DNA of 64,000 bases from AWTP1-13 sp963797005 (GTDB lineage: Bacteria; Pseudomonadota; Alphaproteobacteria; Rhizobiales; Hyphomicrobiaceae): contig CAWCOF010000020.1 of NCBI GenBank assembly GCA_963797005.1, forward strand, positions 1-64,000, read 5' to 3'. A model generated the notes under the pieces. The model was not told where the DNA came from. It made no database searches and saw only the letters and a list, made by a program, of their open reading frames with translations. The translations under genes were made by a program, and so were the position numbers. Below, in pieces: positions 59,560 to 64,000 of this stretch. Each line of letters opens with the position of its first letter. The stretch's first letter is position 1.

Positions 59560-59678
59560 TGTCGGCACTATCGCATGGTCCCCGCTGCCGCCCGAAGCGG
59601 GATTCGAGTTCTGCAACGGTGAAGAAGCATCGGTGCTATGATGAGCCGTGGACGCTTCGTCAGCTTGGGGCCTGTTCC

Positions 59679-61130
59679 GTGACAAGTGGTAGACAGCCGA
59701 GAAACGTGCGACACGCCGTGGCGATCCATCGCAGGCGTCTTTCCGCCCTGCACGCCCTGGCCGCGTTCCTCGCCGGTCTCGTTCTCGTCTGCCTCCTGGC
59801 GGCGCCGCCGGATGAGGCGTTCGCGCAGGACGCGAAGGCTGCGCCGGTCATCCTGATCGACATCAAGGGCGCGATCGGCTTCGTCGCTGCCGAGCACCTG
59901 GCCAAAGGGTTGAAACGCGCCGCCGCCGAGAAGGCGCCGGCACTGGTCGTGCGGCTCGACACGCCGGGCGGGCTCCTGTCCTCGACGCGCGAGATGATCC
60001 ATGCGATCCTGGCTTCGCCGGTCCCAGTGGTGATGTACGTGGCGCCCGACGGCAGCCGGGCCGCGAGCGCGGGCACCTATCTCCTCTATGCCTCGCACGT
60101 CGCCGCCATGTCGCCCGGCACGCATCTGGGGGCGGCGACGCCGATTGCGCTGTCGGCACCGGGGCTGCCCGGCGCGCCCTCACCATCGCCATCGAAGCCG
60201 AAGTCGGATTCGGACAAGCAAGCCGATCAGGACCCGGGCTCGGTCTCCGCGCGCAAGAGCCTCAACGACGCGATTGCCTACATCCGCTCGCTGGCCGAGC
60301 TCAGGGGCCGCAACGCCGACTGGGCGGAGAAAGCCGTGCGCGATGCCGCTACGCTTACGGCGACCGCCGCGCTCAAGGAGCGCGCGATCGATCTCATCGC
60401 CAAGGACCTGCCCGACCTGATGGCTCAGGTCGACGGTCGGTCCGTCAAGACGACCGCCGGCGACGTGCGGCTGGAGACGAAGGGGCGGGCGATCATCGAG
60501 ATCAAGCCGGACTGGAAGATGCAGATCATGTCGGTCATCGCCGACCCCAACGTGGCGCTGATCCTGATGATGATCGGCGTCTACGGCATCCTGTTCGAGT
60601 TCTGGAGCCCGGGCGCGGTGGCGCCGGGCGTGGTGGGCGGCATCAGCCTGATCATGGGGCTCACGGCGCTGTCCGTGCTGCCGGTCAACTTCGGCGGCGT
60701 GGCGCTCCTGCTCTTGGGGATCGGGCTGATGGTGGCCGAGTCGTTCGCCGCGGGCTTCGGCATGCTGGGCCTGGGTGGGATCGTGGCCTTCGTGACAGGC
60801 GCGCTGTTCCTGTTCGACCCCAGCGAAAGCGACATACCGCTCAGGGTCTCGTGGCAGGTGATCGCCGGCATAGCCGTGCTGAGCGCGCTCTTCTTTGCCG
60901 GCGTCCTGGGCTTTGCCGTGCGCGCGCGCCAGCGCCCCGTGCGCACGGGCGGCGCGGAGATGATCGGCGATGTCGGCGAGGTGGTGAGCTGGGCCGAGCG
61001 CGAAGGGCGCATCCACGTGCAGGGCGAGATCTGGGCGGCGCGCTCGAGCCAGAGCCTGACGACGGGCCAGAAGGTACGCGTGGTGGGGCGCACGGGGCTG
61101 ACGCTGGAGGTGGAGGCGGCGGGGAAATAG
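59679..61130 (+). CDS. NfeD1b-type membrane serine protease (ClpP-class/NfeD)
   Basis: The 483-residue protein has a signal sequence (ALHALAAFLAGLVLVCLLAAPPDEAFAQ), a ClpP-like protease domain, four or five membrane helices (about 275-400) and a C-terminal NfeD OB domain (GDVGEVVSWAEREGRIHVQGEIW). The catalytic Ser is in RAASAGTYLLYASHVAAMSPGTHLGAATP; the catalytic Lys lies further on in a NDAIAYIRSLAELRGRN ... EKAV helix. Partner slipins are normally encoded next to it; here the slipin gene starts 2.5 kb downstream. The start is GTG at 59679, with GTG 59706 as an alternative. Confidence 0.9.
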   Translation: MTSGRQPRNVRHAVAIHRRRLSALHALAAFLAGLVLVCLLAAPPDEAFAQDAKAAPVILIDIKGAIGFVAAEHLAKGLKRAAAEKAPALVVRLDTPGGLLSSTREMIHAILASPVPVVMYVAPDGSRAASAGTYLLYASHVAAMSPGTHLGAATPIALSAPGLPGAPSPSPSKPKSDSDKQADQDPGSVSARKSLNDAIAYIRSLAELRGRNADWAEKAVRDAATLTATAALKERAIDLIAKDLPDLMAQVDGRSVKTTAGDVRLETKGRAIIEIKPDWKMQIMSVIADPNVALILMMIGVYGILFEFWSPGAVAPGVVGGISLIMGLTALSVLPVNFGGVALLLLGIGLMVAESFAAGFGMLGLGGIVAFVTGALFLFDPSESDIPLRVSWQVIAGIAVLSALFFAGVLGFAVRARQRPVRTGGAEMIGDVGEVVSWAEREGRIHVQGEIWAARSSQSLTTGQKVRVVGRTGLTLEVEAAGK

Positions 61131-61372
61131 CTGCCGGTCGATTACGCCCAAGATTCCGCCCGCGCGATGTCGGCAGTGCAGAGAAAGCGGTCATCCCCCC
61201 GTTCGAACAATGCCGATGCAGAACGATATCAGACAAGAGGCGTGATACCTCAGCAACCGGACACTCAGCCGCGGCCTACCTTAGGAGCCGGAGGGGGCTG
61301 GCATCACCGTCAGGACGCAGAAGCAGCATATGCGCCCACGCGCTCAAGTGGTCCCAACGACTGTCGCAAAGA

Positions 61373-62164
61373 TCACCTCACGTTCGACGCTCGATTCGCC
61401 GCGATCGCTCGCTGGATTTCTTCTTGCGTTCGGAAGTCGGCAGGAAGCCAGCTAACCACGGGGAGCACGGGGATTTTGAGGTGTAGGGTGCTCTTGTGCT
61501 TGTATTTGTATGTGGCGAAATAAGTCACATCGAGGAGTCGCGTATCAATCGGAACATCGTCGTCGCTCAAGATGTAGCCGAAAGGCGGAAATGCAATTTC
61601 AGAAAACAGGTGTTGTCGCCGAGCGTCGAATCTCAACACACCCGTCATGCCAGACTGGCGAGACGCCGCCGACCTGGTTGGGTGGACCATGTAAAGAAGA
61701 ATCCTCAATCCAGATGGCCAATGCTGCTCCTCGCGCTGCAGGACGAAGCGCTCCAGCTGTCGAAACTTTGTGCGCAAGCTCGGGCCACATGCGCTGAAGA
61801 ACATGACGGCGATTTGCTTGATCACCCGTAACGGATAGATCGAATAGGGATATGCGAGCGAGATCTCACCACGTGAGGCGATCAACAGCTGCATGCCTCG
61901 TTGAGCCCATGGGACGTAAGCAGAGCCGTACCACGCACCGGTGTTGGAATTGCAGCGCTCGCAAAGAGTTTCTTTGCCGGCGCCGCGCTGGGCCCATTTG
62001 CCTTCGACGCCAGAGTTCGAACCGTCCCACCATTCCGTGCCAATGAGCTTCTTGATGTTGGCCTCAAATACACGATGGTCGTTGTAGGCGGCTCGAGGCG
62101 GGATGTGTTCGAAGGAGAGAGCGCCCCAGCATCCACAGAGATAGCAAGTTCCGACTTTGGGCAC
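61373..62164 (-). CDS. HNH-like zinc-ribbon protein
   Basis: The 263-residue protein starts with an HNH/zinc-ribbon pattern: CYLCGCWGALSFEHIPPRAAY (first Cys pair and His) and later LCERCNSNTGAWYG (second Cys pair and Asn). This is the treble-clef arrangement of HNH nucleases, with EHIPP taking the place of DHIxP. The rest is mixed helix and strand without a recognised domain. GC content is clearly lower than the flanking genes. It is divergent from the SIR2-like gene, 100 bp away, and the two may be one accessory module. Nuclease activity is inferred. Confidence 0.6.
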   Translation of the reverse strand: MPKVGTCYLCGCWGALSFEHIPPRAAYNDHRVFEANIKKLIGTEWWDGSNSGVEGKWAQRGAGKETLCERCNSNTGAWYGSAYVPWAQRGMQLLIASRGEISLAYPYSIYPLRVIKQIAVMFFSACGPSLRTKFRQLERFVLQREEQHWPSGLRILLYMVHPTRSAASRQSGMTGVLRFDARRQHLFSEIAFPPFGYILSDDDVPIDTRLLDVTYFATYKYKHKSTLHLKIPVLPVVSWLPADFRTQEEIQRAIAANRASNVR

Positions 62165-62263
62165 CGGTGCTCCTATAGTGATTGTCAGGGTCGGGTGGCG
62201 TTAGTAACTTGAATCCGAAGAATCGGCCAAGGGCCGCTGATTGCGAGCCCTTAGGAGCATCGG

Positions 62264-63276
62264 ATGGCTGGCAAGTCGGGCAAGTGGAGCAAATTCACGC
62301 TGCTAACAGGGGCGGGGTGGTCGCACAATTGGGGCGGGCGGCTGGCTCCCGGCATGTGGGAGCTCATCAGTGATAACGCCGCGGTCCAGAACAACCCTCG
62401 CCTCTTTGCGCTGCTGGGCGAGGACAGTCGTTCGAAGTGGCGCTGGCGAAAACGCATGCCCCGCCGTACACCGCAGCCGATCGCGAGACGCTCGAGCAGG
62501 CGATCGTCGCGGCCTTCGTCTCGATGGATCGGGCGATCGGGCGCCTCAACAATGAGGGCGTGCATCTCAATGGGGTACAGAAGCTGCTGTTCCGGTTTTC
62601 CCGGCGCGACGAGGGCGTGGACACCGGCTTCTTGTTCACGCTCAACCAGGACCTCTTCTTCGAACGGCATCTCTACAACGCCGGGACCGCGCCGTCGCCG
62701 GCGCTGCCGGGCGTTCGGCCCACAGGACGGCAGGAGTTTTTTACATCGCTGACCAAGGCCTATTCGGCCGACTATGTGATGCATCCCGTAGAGGGCACGC
62801 TGGATCAGGAGCGGCTTGCAGGGCGGACGAACGTCATCAAGCTGCATGGCTCGTTCAATTGGCGCACGGCCGATGGCGCCAATGTCATGGTGGTTGGCAC
62901 CGACAAGACAAAACAGATCGCCGATTTTCCGCTCCTGACCTGGTACCGGGCGCTCTTTAAGCGAGTGCTGGACGCGGGCGGCATGCGCTTGATGATCGTC
63001 GGCTACGGGTTCGGCGATGAGCATATCAATGAGGTGATCGCCAACGCTGTTACGAACCACGGGCTGCGAGTCTTTATCTGGGACGCAGGGCCCGATCTCA
63101 AGGGCCGCCTATTGCGTGCGCCGCATGGTCACGTGTTATGGGGCGGTCGCCTCAGCGTCGCATCGCTGCCAATGATTCAGGTGTTCCCAAGCGATCAGTC
63201 CGATACCGAGGAAGTTCAGCGGCTCTATCGGGAGTTCTTCGGCGACCGGAGATGGGTTGGGGGAGTCCTGACGTAG
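62264..63276 (+). CDS. SIR2-like NADase-type protein, one frameshift near 62427
   Basis: The protein matches the defence-associated SIR2-like branch: NAD-binding LTGAGWSHNWGG at the N-terminus, TLNQDLFFERHLYN, IKLHGSFNWR with the catalytic His and LMIVGYGFGDEHINEVI. The C-terminal part includes VFPSDQSDTEEVQRLY. In phage-defence systems such domains destroy NAD. Joining the frames needs one missing or two extra bases near 62427 (GAGGACAGTCG), giving about 337 residues. The start ATG at 62264 follows AGGAG. No effector or sensor partner other than the HNH-like gene is adjacent. Confidence 0.75.
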
Positions 63277-63631
63277 CGGGGCAGCCGCCGATTTGTGGCT
63301 CAGGCCGAGACTGGTTGCCCAAGAATATTACGTTAGATCGGCATGGCCTGTGGACGGCACTCCGCCCTGCCGGACCACAAGTGTGCCGGAGCATGGCGGA
63401 AATTCACCCGATTCCGGACAAAGCAGTGGCCGCGCCGACTAATTCAGACTAACGCGAGTAGATGTCCGCAAATGTATAGATGGGGCGGCCCGGCGCCGGG
63501 ATGACGGTCACGGGTCGGTTTCTGGACGGAGAATCCGTGACCCCAAGGCACGGACCTTCGACAGGGCGGGCGAGTGGGCGCATTATGGCGGCAGAGCCAT
63601 AAGTACACGGGCCAGGGCCCGGGGAGGAAGC
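63277..63631. other. Gene-free region before the slipin gene
   Basis: This 355-bp space has no convincing gene. At 63506-63542 GGTCACGG and CCGTGACC form the arms of an inverted repeat. Just before the slipin start is a strong ribosome-binding sequence GGGGAGGAAG. Confidence 0.5.
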
Positions 63632-64000
63632 ATGCCGGACTTCGTGGGCCTGTTCTCGGGCGCGCTGCCGCTGATCATCATCGTGGCGATCGTGGGCTAT
63701 GCGGTACGCATCCTGCGCGAATACGAGCGCGGCGTGGTGTTCCTGCTCGGCCGGTTCTGGAAGGTGAAGGGGCCGGGCCTCGTGCTCGTGATCCCGTTCA
63801 TCCAGCAGATGGTGCGCATGGACCTGCGCACGCGTGTGCTCGACGTGCCGCCGCAGGACGTCATCTCCAAGGACAACGTCTCGGTCAAGGTCAATGCGGT
63901 GGTCTATTTCCGGGTGCTCGATCCGGAGAAGGCGGTCATCCAGGTCGAGCAATTCGAGACGGCGACCAGCCAGTTCGCGCAGACCACGCTGCGCTCGGTT
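63632..64000 (+). CDS. Slipin/stomatin-family SPFH protein, cut by window end
   Basis: The visible 123 codons give a membrane anchor (LPLIIIVAIVGYAV, about 9-22) and the start of an SPFH domain: ILREYERGVVFLLGRFWKVKGPGLVLVIPF, DLRTRVLDVPPQDVISKDNVSVKVNAVVYFRV and FETATSQFAQTTLRSV. Such proteins form membrane scaffolds and work with NfeD proteases, one of which is encoded at 59679. The start ATG at 63632 follows GGAGGAAG. The C-terminal half lies outside the window. Confidence 0.93.
   Translation, partial: MPDFVGLFSGALPLIIIVAIVGYAVRILREYERGVVFLLGRFWKVKGPGLVLVIPFIQQMVRMDLRTRVLDVPPQDVISKDNVSVKVNAVVYFRVLDPEKAVIQVEQFETATSQFAQTTLRSV

Noticed and set aside
62264..63276. SIR2-like protein as a second ordinary protein deacetylase
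   Set aside because: It lacks the zinc cysteines and the TQNIDGLH motif of classical sirtuins and has the FGDEHINEVI ending of the defence-type branch.
63506..63542. GGTCACGG/CCGTGACC inverted repeat as an attachment site for the HNH/SIR2 segment
   Set aside because: Only one copy is seen; no matching site at the nfeD end and no integrase gene.

Overview
The window is high-GC DNA with dense, mostly tightly packed genes. It looks like a chromosomal contig from an alphaproteobacterium, most plausibly a Hyphomicrobiales-type organism. The clues are gene-transfer-agent (GTA) type terminase and tail genes, a rhizobial-type L-asparaginase, a plant/alphaproteobacterial-type GshA, side-by-side LutABC and GlcDEF operons, and several families of intergenic palindromic repeats. 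The assignment is inferred from gene content only.

Layout. 1-1876: right part of an IS21-family element (istA/istB), inserted into an IS1595-family element (1877 to about 2580). 2575-4172: a lower-GC two-gene accessory cassette whose first gene has lost its 5' end next to the IS1595 remnant. 4242-10715: BKACE enzyme, cyclic-nucleotide-binding patatin, rsmE, gshA, an SH3-domain secreted protein and a small Cys-patterned membrane protein. 10726-18336: lutABC plus cytochrome c, divergent from glcDEF; together these oxidise lactate/glycolate-type 2-hydroxyacids and feed electrons to the respiratory chain. 18355-26000: a membrane metallopeptidase-like protein, alanine dehydrogenase, HigBA, a membrane-anchored NYN protein, PagL-like lipid A deacylase, asparaginase, an extended ribosomal protein L19 and a response regulator/HPt pair. 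26119-32696: acyl-CoA metabolism genes (HMG-CoA-synthase-like/DUF35 fusion, thiolase, SDR), an MBL hydrolase and a GMC oxidoreductase. 32874-41057: sirtuin, GNAT, iron-binding protein, hemF, ABC exporter and S9 peptidase. 41517-47795: glutamate synthase gltBD. 47796-53461: HPF-like protein, SGNH-like protein, VOC enzyme, glycine-zipper lipoprotein and a PhoQ/PhoP-like two-component pair. 53541-58488: remnants of a GTA/prophage (endolysins, tail gene gp15 C-terminal part, terminase pieces) with a DUF559 gene among repeats. 58735-64000: YiiX-like papain, an NfeD-type protease and a slipin (cut by the window end). Between nfeD and the slipin gene sits an accessory pair, an HNH-like protein and a divergent SIR2-like protein, which is the best candidate here for an undescribed defence module.

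Sequence quality matters for interpretation. Many otherwise well-conserved genes carry single-base frameshifts. I count 14 in gltBD alone and five more elsewhere, all resolved by removing one base. Three others (istA, the TIGR02594-like gene, the SIR2-like gene) need the opposite phase. The insertion bias in conserved housekeeping genes points to assembly or sequencing error more than biological decay, so frameshifted genes are annotated here as one gene with the shift positions given. No rRNA, tRNA or CRISPR array was recognised.
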